64,000 nucleotides of DNA, from assembly GCF_002632465.1 (NCBI RefSeq), contig NZ_NIBS01000012.1, positions 54,985 to 118,984 of the forward strand, in the 5' to 3' direction. The translations under genes were made by a program, and so were the position numbers. Origin of the DNA: Xenorhabdus budapestensis (GTDB lineage: Bacteria > Pseudomonadota > Gammaproteobacteria > Enterobacterales > Enterobacteriaceae). The notes beneath the pieces were generated by a model, which was not told where the DNA came from, made no database searches, and saw only the letters and a list, made by a program, of their open reading frames with translations. Each line of letters begins with the position of its first letter. Position 1 is the first letter of the stretch. Below, piece by piece: positions 9,471 to 19,190 of the stretch.

Positions 9471-10310
9471 TCACTGACGGCTTAAACGCCACTGCAAAGC
9501 ACTTTTGACAATCAGCGTAATAATCGCCATTACTGCCAATAAAGCCGCCGCCACAAATGCGCCAACAGTGTTGTAATCCTGATACAGCAGTTCAACCTGC
9601 AAAGGCAATGTGTAAGTTTCTCCTCTGATCGCGCCTGATACCACAGACACAGCCCCGAACTCACCAATTGCTCGCGCATTAGTCAAAACAATGCCATACA
9701 GCAATGCCCAGCGAATATTCGGCAATGTCACACGCCAGAACATCTTCCAGCCAGAAGCCCCCAATAATATTGCGGCTTCATCTTCCTGATTACCCTGACT
9801 TAACATCACCGGCACCAATTCACGGACAACAAACGGGCACGTCACAAATACCGTAACCAATACCATGCCCGTCCATGAAAACATTAGCTGGATGTCGTAA
9901 GCCCCAAGCCACTCACCCATCCAGCCGTTAGAACCGTAAAACAGCAGATATAGTAATCCCGCGACAACGGGGGAAACTGCAAATGGAATATCTATTAATG
10001 TCAGTAATAATTGCCTGCCGGGAAACTGGAACCGGGTTACCAGCCACGCTGTTACCACACCAAAAACCAGATTGATGGGTACTGTGATCAGTGCAATCAG
10101 CACAGTTAACCAGATAGCATGGAGCATATCGGGATCAATAAGATTCTGTGTGAGGATATCAAGCCCTTGTGAAAAAGCAGTCAGAAAAATCCACACTATC
10201 GGAATTACCAATAACAAGACAGAAACGATTATCCCCGCACAAATCAATACCCATTTGCCCCAATTTATTGAGGAGCGCTGCATCAGTGTATATCCGAAAA
10301 ATTCAGCCAT
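9471..10310 (-). CDS. cysW: Sulfate/thiosulfate ABC transporter permease CysW
   Basis: The 279-residue inner-membrane permease has about six hydrophobic segments and the cytoplasmic EAA loop (DEEDAAILLGASGWKMFWRV-type, around 170-190) that contacts CysA. RAIGEFGAVSVVSG is typical of the sulfate permease subfamily. The start codon overlaps the cysT stop (TAATG), which indicates translational coupling and tight co-expression. It pairs with CysT to form the membrane channel. Confidence 0.95.
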   Translation of the reverse strand: MAEFFGYTLMQRSSINWGKWVLICAGIIVSVLLLVIPIVWIFLTAFSQGLDILTQNLIDPDMLHAIWLTVLIALITVPINLVFGVVTAWLVTRFQFPGRQLLLTLIDIPFAVSPVVAGLLYLLFYGSNGWMGEWLGAYDIQLMFSWTGMVLVTVFVTCPFVVRELVPVMLSQGNQEDEAAILLGASGWKMFWRVTLPNIRWALLYGIVLTNARAIGEFGAVSVVSGAIRGETYTLPLQVELLYQDYNTVGAFVAAALLAVMAIITLIVKSALQWRLSRQ

Positions 10311-11143
10311 TAATGCCCTCCGATCCGCTTACCAAAGCGGCTTTGCAATAAATTGACGCTAAATAGCAACAGCAGTGATACTACCAGGATCACTGAAGCA
10401 ATCGCACTGGCTGCCGGATAATCAAATTCTTGCAATCGTACAAAGATCATCAGGGAAACCACCTCAGTTTGCCACGCGATATTGCCTGCAATAAAAATGA
10501 CCGCACCAAATTCCCCCAGACTTCGCGTGAAAGAAAGCACCGTGCCCGCTATCAATGCAGGTGAGAGTTCCGGCAAGATCACCTGCCTAAACGTCTGCCA
10601 GCGACTTGCCCCTAATGTCTGGGCTGCTTCCTCATATTCCGGGCCTAACTCTTCGAGTACCGGTTGAACGGTACGGACAACGAAAGGCAAACTAGTAAAT
10701 GCCATTGCAACCGCAATACCCAACCAGGTATTCGCAACCTTCATATCAAAATTACCAAGCCAGGAGCCATACCATCCGGTTGCGGAAAATAGGGTTGCCA
10801 ACGTTAACCCCGCAACCGCGGTCGGTAAAGCAAAGGGTAAATCTATCAATCCATCAAGCAGATTACGTCCGGGAAAACGATAGCGGGTTAGTATCCAGGC
10901 CATTAACATGCCAAAAACCATATTGAACAAACTGGCAATTGCAGCAGCCAACAAAGTGACCTGATAGGCTGCTACAACCTGAGGATTTACAATCACCTGC
11001 CAATATTCTGCCCAGCTCATACTGGAAAGTTGTATGGTCAGAGCACTTAATGGCAATAGCAGGATCAAACAGGTATAAAAGAGACTACAGCCCAAACTCA
11101 ACCCAAATCCGGGTAATACACGTTTACTGGATGCAACAAACAT
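10310..11143 (-). CDS. cysT: Sulfate/thiosulfate ABC transporter permease CysT (CysU)
   Basis: The 277-residue inner-membrane permease is the CysW partner. It has PGFGLSLGCSLFYTCLILLL as the first membrane segment, an EAA loop (YEEAAQTLGASRWQTFRQV) and the SLGEFGAVIFIAG motif. E. coli CysU is 277 residues. Its start lies only 3 bp after the stop of a 62-codon ORF that occupies the normal place of cysP, so it is probably translated by coupling from that short ORF. Confidence 0.95.
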   Translation of the reverse strand: MFVASSKRVLPGFGLSLGCSLFYTCLILLLPLSALTIQLSSMSWAEYWQVIVNPQVVAAYQVTLLAAAIASLFNMVFGMLMAWILTRYRFPGRNLLDGLIDLPFALPTAVAGLTLATLFSATGWYGSWLGNFDMKVANTWLGIAVAMAFTSLPFVVRTVQPVLEELGPEYEEAAQTLGASRWQTFRQVILPELSPALIAGTVLSFTRSLGEFGAVIFIAGNIAWQTEVVSLMIFVRLQEFDYPAASAIASVILVVSLLLLFSVNLLQSRFGKRIGGH

Positions 11144-11146
11144 GGA

Positions 11147-11335
11147 TCATGCCCTTCCATCAATGATTGAGCCGGCATACCATCCTTGTTGACATGGGTT
11201 TTCACCGGAATACTCCTGCAATGCGACTGCTTCTGTACTGGAAATATAGGCGTTGAAATTCCCTATAAGGGATACAGTAAATAGTGATTCGGAAAACAAT
11301 CCGCTCCATATTTTTTTATTTACTACTATCTTCAT
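11147..11335 (-). pseudogene. Short ORF in the cysP position, possible cysP remnant
   Basis: The 62-codon ORF has AAGGTG upstream of ATG 11335. Its N-terminus resembles a signal peptide: MKIVVNKK, a hydrophobic stretch, then STEAVALQ. The remaining ~20 residues (GENPCQQGWYAGSIIDGRA) show no similarity that I can see to CysP or Sbp. It stops 3 bp before cysT, where cysP lies in E. coli. I infer that most of cysP was deleted and that the leader was kept, perhaps to drive coupled translation of cysT. It could instead be a real small exported peptide. Confidence 0.45.
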
Positions 11336-11564
11336 TCAACACCTTATCTGTCACACCATTTAACAACGATTGCTTCATACTGTATCCAGAATATTTATAA
11401 CAGGATAGGTTACTGCCCTCTGTTTTATATACCGAATTTTTATGAGAAATGATGAAACGAGATAAGCTATAAAAAACGCAACTCTTTACAGCTCTCCCCG
11501 GTTACATGGTGTTAAAAAATGACCGGCAGCAAAATTCTTCCTCAAACTTTCTATTTTGTATTTA
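11336..11564. promoter_or_regulatory. Presumed promoter region of the cysTWA operon
   Basis: The 229-bp gap lies between the leftward sulfate-transport operon and the end of yfeY. CysB control would be expected from the family, but I see no CysB site clear enough to mark and no confident -10/-35 pair. Confidence 0.3.
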
Positions 11565-12143
11565 TCATTCAGCTTTCCAGATAATACGAGAGATTTTCCA
11601 CGTTTTTAGCACATCATCTGAAGGCATTAACTCCTCTGGGCCATTCCATGCTCCTGTAAATATATAGCTGATATGCTGGCTTTGTGGTGCAGCACAAACA
11701 ACTGTCGGTTGCATGGCTAAACTGCCGGTACGCTGACAAGCACCATAGGCTTTGTCATACAGTTCAGAAAAAGGCATTCCGATTTTTGTTCCCCAGACTG
11801 TTTTAATATTTTCATCCAGGATATCAATATGATCCACCTTGCCATTATTCAAACCAGATAATTCAATTCTGACCTGATCACTTTCCATTCCCTGTACGAT
11901 ATTGACTAGTTTTCCATTCTGCATTTCCATACCATTACGCAGACGATACTTACCTTTCAGTCCCTGCTGAATCACAGATAAATTCATATCTGTCTGCTGG
12001 TTGATCCCTCCTACACCTTGATCTGATACCTCTAAGTGACTCGAAAACCAGTTTAAAGGTGATATGGAAGACCATGAAAATTCAGATGTTCCTGCACAAG
12101 CTGTTAATAACAATGTACCACTCATTAAGCCACTGATTGTCAT
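11565..12143 (-). CDS. yfeY: YfeY-like DUF1131 lipoprotein
   Basis: This encodes a predicted outer-membrane or periplasmic lipoprotein of the DUF1131 family, which in E. coli is the RpoE-regulated lipoprotein YfeY; function is unknown. The start at ATG 12143 gives the signal peptide MTISGLMSGTLLLTAC with a good lipobox (LTAC); ATG 12188 would add 15 residues ahead of it. The mature part contains NGMEMQNGKLVNIVQGMESD and IKTVWGTKIGMPFSELYDKA, typical of the family. Position beside ypeA and hemF matches E. coli, except that yfeX is absent. I did not find a clear sigma-E promoter upstream. Confidence 0.85.
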   Translation of the reverse strand: MTISGLMSGTLLLTACAGTSEFSWSSISPLNWFSSHLEVSDQGVGGINQQTDMNLSVIQQGLKGKYRLRNGMEMQNGKLVNIVQGMESDQVRIELSGLNNGKVDHIDILDENIKTVWGTKIGMPFSELYDKAYGACQRTGSLAMQPTVVCAAPQSQHISYIFTGAWNGPEELMPSDDVLKTWKISRIIWKAE

Positions 12144-12335
12144 AACTCTCTTTTTAAACAATAAACTAAATATAAAACATCTTTTCATTACTTTTTTTAC
12201 CTTATTTTTCCAGCCTGATTATTTAGCACAACTTTATAAAAACCATTGTGCAATTGTTTACAAACAGGTCGATATCATACCCATACCAAAATTCAACTGG
12301 ATTATAAAAAACGTTGAAATCAATGGCAAATATAT

Positions 12336-12803
12336 ATGGTAGCCACAATGATGACGGTATTTTTAATTTTTTTAAGTTTTACAACTATAACGGATGTTAT
12401 GGTAATAGATACTATTACAAAAATACCGTGCTATCAGTTAGCTTCCCAGGCTAATTTTAACAATGTACAGAAATACGTGCCCCCCTCCCCCCATACAGTA
12501 CGAGAAAATAAACAAATAAACTCTCCCCACTCTTATTCCACACAGAATTGTAGGGTACTCGAAAGTAAAACTGAATCACCGATTCATGCTCACTATTATT
12601 TTTCAAAAGACAAAAATAGCGTCATTAATGTTAAGATTATTCCTGTAACCGGATATCGTTCTTTCTTAATGTCAAAAGATCTCTTTATTACAAAAAATAA
12701 ATACCAGAGGAAATTTCATTACTTAATTAAAAAAGCGGCCAGAAAACTAATAAATTTTTTAAAAGAGATTCGTTTAAATAAAATTTGGCTCATGGCCGAA
12801 TAA
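12336..12803 (+). CDS. Hypothetical small protein with N-terminal hydrophobic segment
   Basis: This is a 155-codon ORF in the gap between the leftward genes yfeY and ypeA. The N-terminus (MVATMMTVFLIFLSFTTI) could be a signal peptide or membrane anchor; the first or the fifth codon (ATG 12348) could be the start, and neither has a strong ribosome-binding site. The C-terminal third is basic (QRKFHYLIKKAARKLINFLK). It has two cysteines and no recognizable domain. A C6-T-C6 tract lies at about 12481-12493 inside the ORF. Base composition is more AT-rich than the neighbours. It may be real accessory coding sequence or chance. Confidence 0.4.
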   Translation: MVATMMTVFLIFLSFTTITDVMVIDTITKIPCYQLASQANFNNVQKYVPPSPHTVRENKQINSPHSYSTQNCRVLESKTESPIHAHYYFSKDKNSVINVKIIPVTGYRSFLMSKDLFITKNKYQRKFHYLIKKAARKLINFLKEIRLNKIWLMAE

Positions 12804-12835
12804 AATAAAATTCCTCAGCCACTTACCTTTAACAT

Positions 12836-13258
12836 TTAATCAATAATTAAACGTTTATTAAAAATGGTGTGCTCTTGTCCCCAATAATCATATTCCATTT
12901 TTTCACACATACAAATTGTTGCATCATTTTCCTCTGGAACCATGATTAAAATACTGGGACACCCTCTCGCTAATAATTTTTTTTCAAGGCGGGAAACCAA
13001 AGCGTTGGCAATACCTCTGCCTCTAAATTCAGGATGAACGCCTAAATAATAGGCATGACCACGGTGCCCGTCATACCCTCCCATCACTGTACCAACGACT
13101 TCTCCTGCCACTTCAGCAACCAGAAATAAATCAGCATTATGAGTTAATTTACGCTCAATATCGAGTTCTGGATCATCGCCAGAATTAATCAAATCACAAC
13201 GCTCCCAAAGTATGATAACGGCTTCAAAATCTTCTTGCCGAAATAGCCTAATTTCCAT
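12836..13258 (-). CDS. ypeA: YpeA-like GNAT family acetyltransferase
   Basis: The 140-residue protein is nearly the length of E. coli YpeA (141) and shares [43 protein letters not shown] and [11 protein letters not shown]. The acetyl-CoA binding motif A is RGRGIAN. The C-terminal end ([19 protein letters not shown]) diverges from the E. coli protein. Substrate is unknown. Gene order yfeY-ypeA-hemF matches E. coli except that amiA is missing between ypeA and hemF. Confidence 0.93.
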   Translation of the reverse strand: MEIRLFRQEDFEAVIILWERCDLINSGDDPELDIERKLTHNADLFLVAEVAGEVVGTVMGGYDGHRGHAYYLGVHPEFRGRGIANALVSRLEKKLLARGCPSILIMVPEENDATICMCEKMEYDYWGQEHTIFNKRLIID

Positions 13259-13302
13259 AGTTAATCAGCCCGTTTAATAAGCAATTGGTTCAATGATAAT
13301 AA

Positions 13303-14307
<1,005 letters not shown>

Positions 14308-14570
14308 TAATACAATACAGAATTATCCCCAGAAACATAAATAACTATGTTACTGGGGCATTCATCACCATTCAAACAAAATTTTTAGTTAAATATTCAA
14401 ATCTAATTTTCATATCAGTAGACTAATAAATTTATTTATCATTTTTCATTAGCAATATCCTACTATAAAACGTCAATATTTCCCCTGATGACTATCACTT
14501 CAATTATAGATAGTATGCAAATGGGCGCCCAAAAGAACAAATATGGCACTGACAAAACAGGGGAATGATT

Positions 14571-15644
14571 ATGAATACTTATGAAATTAATAGATACAGT
14601 TTAATCCCTCCATTTGTCTTAGAGCAAATCTCTGATAATTGCGATGAGTGTACTAATCAATACGTATTAAAAACGTTAGATCATATCTACGATTTAATGA
14701 ATATCACCGCTGTAGAAGATATTTCACAGCAGGACTCTGATATTAAATTTGATGAAACAACAAAACTGCATAGAATTATCTATGATGCAGAACAGGAACA
14801 AGAATTCCCCGGAGGAAAATTAGCCCGCAGTGAAGGAATGCCTGAAAGTGAGGATATTGCTGTCAATGAGGCTTATGACTACCTTGGAAAAACTCATGAA
14901 TTCTATAGCAAAATTTTTGGCCGAAACTCACTTGATAACAAAGGGCTTAAGTTAGTCGCCACGGTGCATTATGGTAAACGTTACTTAAATGCCTTCTGGA
15001 CCAGAAAACAAATCGTTTTTGGGGATGGTGATGGTCAATATTTCAATCGCTTTACCTCAGCGATTGATGTTGTAGCACATGAATTAACTCATGGTATTAT
15101 TCAGAATGAAGTTAATCTCCATTATGTTTACCAATCTGGTGCCCTGAATGAGTCCATTTCAGATGTGTTTGGCATTATGGTAAAACAGTATGCCAATAAC
15201 CAAAAAGCCGATGAATCCGACTGGCTATTGGGAAAAGGGCTATTGGGTCCCAAGTTCAATCCAGATAATAAGCCCGATATCGCTTTACGTTCATTTATAA
15301 AACCAGGCTCAGCATTTCCTAAAGATAAGCAGGTTGGTCATATGGATGAATATGAAGAACTACCGATTTCAGTTGATAATGGAGGCATTCACATATATTC
15401 GGGTATCCCTAACAGGGCATTTTACCTGCTTGCAATTGCTCTGGGAGGTTATTCATGGGAACGGGCTGGTAAAATCTGGTATGAAACTTTATTGGATAAC
15501 CGTTTATCTTCAGATGCCACGTTCGATGATTTTGCCACATTAACGATTGACAATGCAGAAAAGTTATTTGGCAAAAGAGTCTCTCTCATTACCAATGAGT
15601 GCTGGAACAAAGTAGGTGTACTTTTGCCAGAAAATGATCAATAA
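14571..15644 (+). CDS. Protealysin/PrtS-like M4 family neutral metalloprotease, copy 1
   Basis: The 357-residue zinc protease begins with a short protealysin-type propeptide (SLIPPFVLEQI, then VLKTLDHIYDL) and no signal peptide. The catalytic domain has HELTH at 170-174 (zinc ligands and base), GALNESISD with the third ligand Glu at 194, and NGGIHIYSGIPNRAFY with the active-site His. ATG 14571 is chosen over 14565 because AGGGGA lies at the right distance from 14571. Protealysin-like proteases autoprocess and can cleave actin; in Photorhabdus the family member PrtS is a secreted virulence factor. A paralog and an orphan propeptide gene follow. A terminator at 15705-15734 ends this unit. Confidence 0.95.
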   Translation: MNTYEINRYSLIPPFVLEQISDNCDECTNQYVLKTLDHIYDLMNITAVEDISQQDSDIKFDETTKLHRIIYDAEQEQEFPGGKLARSEGMPESEDIAVNEAYDYLGKTHEFYSKIFGRNSLDNKGLKLVATVHYGKRYLNAFWTRKQIVFGDGDGQYFNRFTSAIDVVAHELTHGIIQNEVNLHYVYQSGALNESISDVFGIMVKQYANNQKADESDWLLGKGLLGPKFNPDNKPDIALRSFIKPGSAFPKDKQVGHMDEYEELPISVDNGGIHIYSGIPNRAFYLLAIALGGYSWERAGKIWYETLLDNRLSSDATFDDFATLTIDNAEKLFGKRVSLITNECWNKVGVLLPENDQ

Positions 15645-15704
15645 AGATATTAATATAATATCAGACAAGTATCACTGAAGTAATATCAAATTAATCATAG
15701 AATT

Positions 15705-15734
15705 AAAAAAAAGGGCCTATTTTGGCCCTTTTTT
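15705..15734 (+). terminator. Intrinsic terminator after protease copy 1
   Basis: GGGCC (15713-15717) and GGCCC (15724-15728) pair, extended by flanking A and T runs, and six Ts follow. It lies 60 bp past the stop, so the two protease genes are separate transcripts. Confidence 0.85.
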
Positions 15735-15867
15735 ATATTTATAACTTAATGCATTTTGGAGAGATAAAAAAGCATTTAGTTAGTAGAAAATCCCATGAAT
15801 TAGGCTAATAATTTAAATGGGATCCCAAAAAATATACAACACTCAAAAAATAAACCGGGGTATTATT

Positions 15868-16914
15868 ATGTGCAAAAATAAAACATACAGCATTATTCCT
15901 CCAAACTTATTTGAATATATTTTTAAAATTTGTAATGAACAGAATAAACCATCTCTCTTAAAAACATTAGATCATACTTACAATCTGATAAATAATTACG
16001 CCGCAATGGGGCATTTATCTTTAACATATAATCCAGGCTCTGATAAAAAGTTAAACAGAATAATATACGATGCTGAAAACACAGATGTATACCTAAGCAC
16101 CAAAATAGTTCGGGTTGAAGGTGCTTCCGAAAGCAAAGATGTATCCGTCAATGAAGCTTATGAACATCTCGGTAACACTTATAATTTTTATAAAGAAATT
16201 TTTGGTCGTAATTCAATTGATAATAAGGGACTCAAATTAGTTGCTACAGTACATTATCTAGAAGGCTATGCAAATGCATTTTGGGCAAATAACCAAATGT
16301 TTTTTGGTGATGGAATGAAACTATATTTTAATCGTTTTACATCTTGTATTGATATCACAGCACATGAATTAACACATGGTATCACTCAATATGAAGCAGA
16401 TCTCGATTATGCCTATCAATCTGGTGCACTTAATGAGTCTATTTCAGATGTATTTGGTGTGATGGTAAAACAGTTTGCCAATAATCAGAAAGCCGATAAA
16501 TCTGATTGGCTGATAGGCCAGGGAATATTCGGACCTAAAATGAACCCTCATAATGACCCCAATATTGCTTTACGTTCATTTAAGCATCCGGGAAGTGCAT
16601 ATTCACACGATGATCAGATTGGGCACATGAATCAATATCAGGAACTTCCTCTGTCAAATGATAATGGTGGTGTTCATAAATATTCAGGTATTCCAAACAA
16701 AGCATTCTACTTACTGGCAGTTGAGCTAGGAGGGTATTCATGGGAGCGGGCAGGTAAAATCTGGTATGAGACATTAACAGACAGGCGATTATCTAATAAA
16801 GCAAATTTTAATGATTTCGCCAAATTAACCGTTGATAATGCATACAAACTCTTTGGCAAAAGCATTTCAAATCTTGTCACTGAAGCATGGAATCAAGTAG
16901 GTGTTATTCGTTGA
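15868..16914 (+). CDS. Protealysin/PrtS-like M4 family neutral metalloprotease, copy 2
   Basis: The 348-residue paralog of the preceding gene has the propeptide SIIPPNLFEYI then LLKTLDHTYNL, HELTHG from residue 166, GALNESISDVFG and NGGVHKYSGIPNKAFY. The start is set at ATG 15868, with GGGG 7 nt upstream and the propeptide starting right after it; the ORF can be read from 15817, but those extra residues do not match the paralog. The two proteins differ at many positions in both propeptide and catalytic domain, so this is not a recent duplication. It has no signal peptide, as is usual for this group. All zinc-binding and catalytic residues are present. Confidence 0.94.
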   Translation: MCKNKTYSIIPPNLFEYIFKICNEQNKPSLLKTLDHTYNLINNYAAMGHLSLTYNPGSDKKLNRIIYDAENTDVYLSTKIVRVEGASESKDVSVNEAYEHLGNTYNFYKEIFGRNSIDNKGLKLVATVHYLEGYANAFWANNQMFFGDGMKLYFNRFTSCIDITAHELTHGITQYEADLDYAYQSGALNESISDVFGVMVKQFANNQKADKSDWLIGQGIFGPKMNPHNDPNIALRSFKHPGSAYSHDDQIGHMNQYQELPLSNDNGGVHKYSGIPNKAFYLLAVELGGYSWERAGKIWYETLTDRRLSNKANFNDFAKLTVDNAYKLFGKSISNLVTEAWNQVGVIR

Positions 16915-16936
16915 CAACAAAAATAATATTTTTAAC

Positions 16937-16963
16937 CTGAGGGTTAGGGAAAACCCTGTTTTT
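16937..16963 (+). terminator. Weak candidate terminator after protease copy 2
   Basis: AGGG-AAAA-CCCT followed by GTTTTT lies about 30 bp past the stop. The stem is short, so the call is weak. Confidence 0.3.
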
Positions 16964-17126
16964 ATCACCATATATTTCACCCACTTGTCGCGCATACAAC
17001 TTATAAAATGAGAGGATAAAAATTTACATTTTTGTTAGTGACTGACTCGGTTATTTTGACTACTATTTAAGCTAGTAAAAATACACCACAGGCACCAGGC
17101 TAACAAACTAACAAGTTGGGTATATT

Positions 17127-17324
17127 ATGTGTAATGTAACAAATCAACCCAGTATAATTCCTCCCCACTTACTGGAACATATTGCGAAAAATTGTGATGA
17201 GAGTGACAAAGAACACGTGCTAAGAACCTTAGATCACGTTAAGAGCTTAATGAAACAATCAGCTACAAATCTTTCATCACGAACGAAAGATAGACTTCAA
17301 GTTGATAAAGAGAAAAGTAATTAA
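17127..17324 (+). CDS. Orphan protealysin-type propeptide
   Basis: The 65-residue protein matches only the propeptides of the two upstream proteases: PSIIPPHLLEHIAKNCDE, then HVLRTLDHVKSLM, followed by a short charged tail (KDRLQVDKEKSN) and a stop. No catalytic domain follows; a bidirectional terminator lies 70 bp downstream. Its leader (GGGTATATTATGTG) resembles that of copy 2 (GGGGTATTATTATGTG). It could be the stump of a third protease gene or a functional free propeptide acting as inhibitor or chaperone of the two proteases. Sequence alone does not decide this. Confidence 0.75.
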   Translation: MCNVTNQPSIIPPHLLEHIAKNCDESDKEHVLRTLDHVKSLMKQSATNLSSRTKDRLQVDKEKSN

Positions 17325-17392
17325 TCACCTAACATTAAAAGGGCATAAACCAAGAGATAATAAGCTCAGATATTTATTATTAGTCACTTTCT

Positions 17393-17425
17393 AAAATAAA
17401 GAGCTATTTTCTAGCTCTTTATTTT
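17393..17425. terminator. Bidirectional terminator between the orphan propeptide and der
   Basis: AAAATAAAGAGCTA and TAGCTCTTTATTTT form a near-perfect stem around a TTTTC loop, with T runs on both strands. It fits convergent transcripts. Confidence 0.85.
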
Positions 17426-17445
17426 ATTAATGTTTATTTAATTAT

Positions 17446-18939
17446 TTACCGCTTTTTCAAATGTTCCATCAAACGCTTACGCTTACGAAGCTGTGACGCA
17501 GTCAAAGTATTTTTCTTATCAGCATAAGGGTTAGTCCCTTCTTTAAATTGAATACGAATAGGGGTTCCCATGACTTTTAAAGAACGACGGAAATAATTCA
17601 TTAAATAACGCTTATATGAATCAGGTAAATCTTTCACCTGATTACCATGAATCACAACAATAGGCGGGTTGTATCCACCGGCATGGGCGTATTTCATTTT
17701 TACCCTGCGCCCACGTATCATAGGTGGCTGATGATCTTCTTCTGCCATACGCATAATGCGTGTAAGCATGGAAGTATTAACGCGACGAGTCGCACTTTCA
17801 TAAGCTTCCAGAATCGAATCAAACAGATTACCCACGCCACTGCCATGTAATGCAGAAATAAAGTGAACACGGGCAAAATCAACAAACCCTAGACGCAGAT
17901 CCAGCATGTCTTTCACGTGATCTTTGTCATCCTGACTCATGCCATCCCATTTATTAACCGCGATAACTAAGGAGCGACCGCTATTGAGAATAAAACCAAG
18001 CAGGGAAAGATCCTGATCAGAAATGCCTTCGCGCGCATCAACTACTAGCAGCACAACGTTTGCATCTTCAATAGCCTGAAGTGTTTTGATGACAGAGAAC
18101 TTTTCCACTACTTCTGTCACTTTACCACGTTTGCGAACTCCCGCAGTGTCAATCAGGATATATTCACGACCATCACGCTCCATTGGGATATAGATGCTAT
18201 CACGGGTTGTTCCCGGCATATCAAAGACAACGACTCGCTCTTCACCCAGAATTCGGTTGGTCAGTGTGGATTTGCCCACATTTGGACGCCCAACAATAGC
18301 CAGTTTCAGCGGCAATGTCGTCGGATCAAAATCCTCTTCCTGTTCAGCTTCAACCACTGCCTCTAATTCAGCCTGTTCCATTTCAGCCCAGTAAGCAGCA
18401 TTAGCTTCTTCTTCCGTTAACTCAACTTCTTCTGCACCTTCTTCTTTATCAGAAAAAGGCAACAATACACGCTCAATCAGTTGAGTCACACCACGCCCAT
18501 GAGCTGCCGCGATAGAATATATATCCCCTAATCCCAAAGAGTAGAATTCGGCAATAGATATATCAATATCAATACCATCAGTTTTATTTGCGACTAAGAA
18601 AGTCGATTTTTCACGGCTGCGCAAATGTTTTGCAATCGCGTGATCAGCAGGCATCAGCCCGGATCTGGCATCAACCATAAACAGAACGATATCTGCTTCT
18701 TCGATTGCCATCAGAGATTGCGCAGCCATTTGTGTTTCTACGCCCTCTTCCGTTCCATCTATACCACCTGTATCAACGATGATAAATTCTTGCCCTTCAA
18801 CTTCCGCCCGTCCATATTTACGGTCACGGGTTAAACCAGGGAAATCCGCTACCAGCGCATCTCTGGTTCGGGTTAGACGATTAAATAAGGTAGATTTTCC
18901 GACATTGGGACGCCCAACCAGCGCAACGACAGGTATCAT
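17446..18939 (-). CDS. der: Ribosome-associated GTPase Der (EngA)
   Basis: The 497-residue protein has two tandem GTPase domains and a KH-like C-terminal domain, needed for 50S subunit maturation. P-loops are GRPNVGKST (about 8-16) and, in the second G domain, [13 protein letters not shown]3 motifs are DTGG and DTAG; G4 motifs are NKTD and NKWD. E. coli Der is 490 residues. A linker rich in acidic residues (about 167-207) separates the G domains. It lies downstream of bamB as in E. coli, but a terminator-like hairpin lies between them. Confidence 0.97.
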   Translation of the reverse strand: MIPVVALVGRPNVGKSTLFNRLTRTRDALVADFPGLTRDRKYGRAEVEGQEFIIVDTGGIDGTEEGVETQMAAQSLMAIEEADIVLFMVDARSGLMPADHAIAKHLRSREKSTFLVANKTDGIDIDISIAEFYSLGLGDIYSIAAAHGRGVTQLIERVLLPFSDKEEGAEEVELTEEEANAAYWAEMEQAELEAVVEAEQEEDFDPTTLPLKLAIVGRPNVGKSTLTNRILGEERVVVFDMPGTTRDSIYIPMERDGREYILIDTAGVRKRGKVTEVVEKFSVIKTLQAIEDANVVLLVVDAREGISDQDLSLLGFILNSGRSLVIAVNKWDGMSQDDKDHVKDMLDLRLGFVDFARVHFISALHGSGVGNLFDSILEAYESATRRVNTSMLTRIMRMAEEDHQPPMIRGRRVKMKYAHAGGYNPPIVVIHGNQVKDLPDSYKRYLMNYFRRSLKVMGTPIRIQFKEGTNPYADKKNTLTASQLRKRKRLMEHLKKR

Positions 18940-19035
18940 TTTTTTGATGCCTCATGACTAAATTTAAATCGATATCCTGCAAAAAGAACCACTTGAAGTT
19001 CGTCACTACCAAATCTTCTTCTCACAACGGCAAGT

Positions 19036-19077
19036 ACTAAAAAGACGACACGGCCCCTGTCAGCACAGGAGCCGTGT
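19036..19077 (-). terminator. Terminator-like hairpin between bamB and der
   Basis: ACACGGCCCCTGT and ACAGGAGCCGTGT pair over 12 of 13 positions with a 4-nt loop (19048-19077). On the minus strand a CGTCTTTTT run follows. It may reduce read-through from bamB into der. Confidence 0.65.
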
Positions 19078-19087
19078 AAATCTCGCT

Positions 19088-19154
19088 ATTCCCTTCATTT
19101 TTCAAATCATCTTTTACTTTCCATCTCGATGCAACTTGAAACCTATTGGTATAT
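19088..19154. repeat. Degenerate copy of the TATACCC palindromic repeat
   Basis: The ends read CCCTTCATTTTTCAA and GCAACTTGAAACCTATTGG, like the copies at 30436 and 46869, with a diverged centre. It lies directly after bamB. Confidence 0.6.
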
Positions 19155-19190
19155 AGCATTAAAACAAATTCTATTTCTATTTTCTGTATA

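Noticed and set aside
11147..11230. Alternative frame over the cysP position reading IPVKTHVNKDGMPAQSL
   Set aside because: It looks protein-like for a few residues but has no start and no similarity that I can name.
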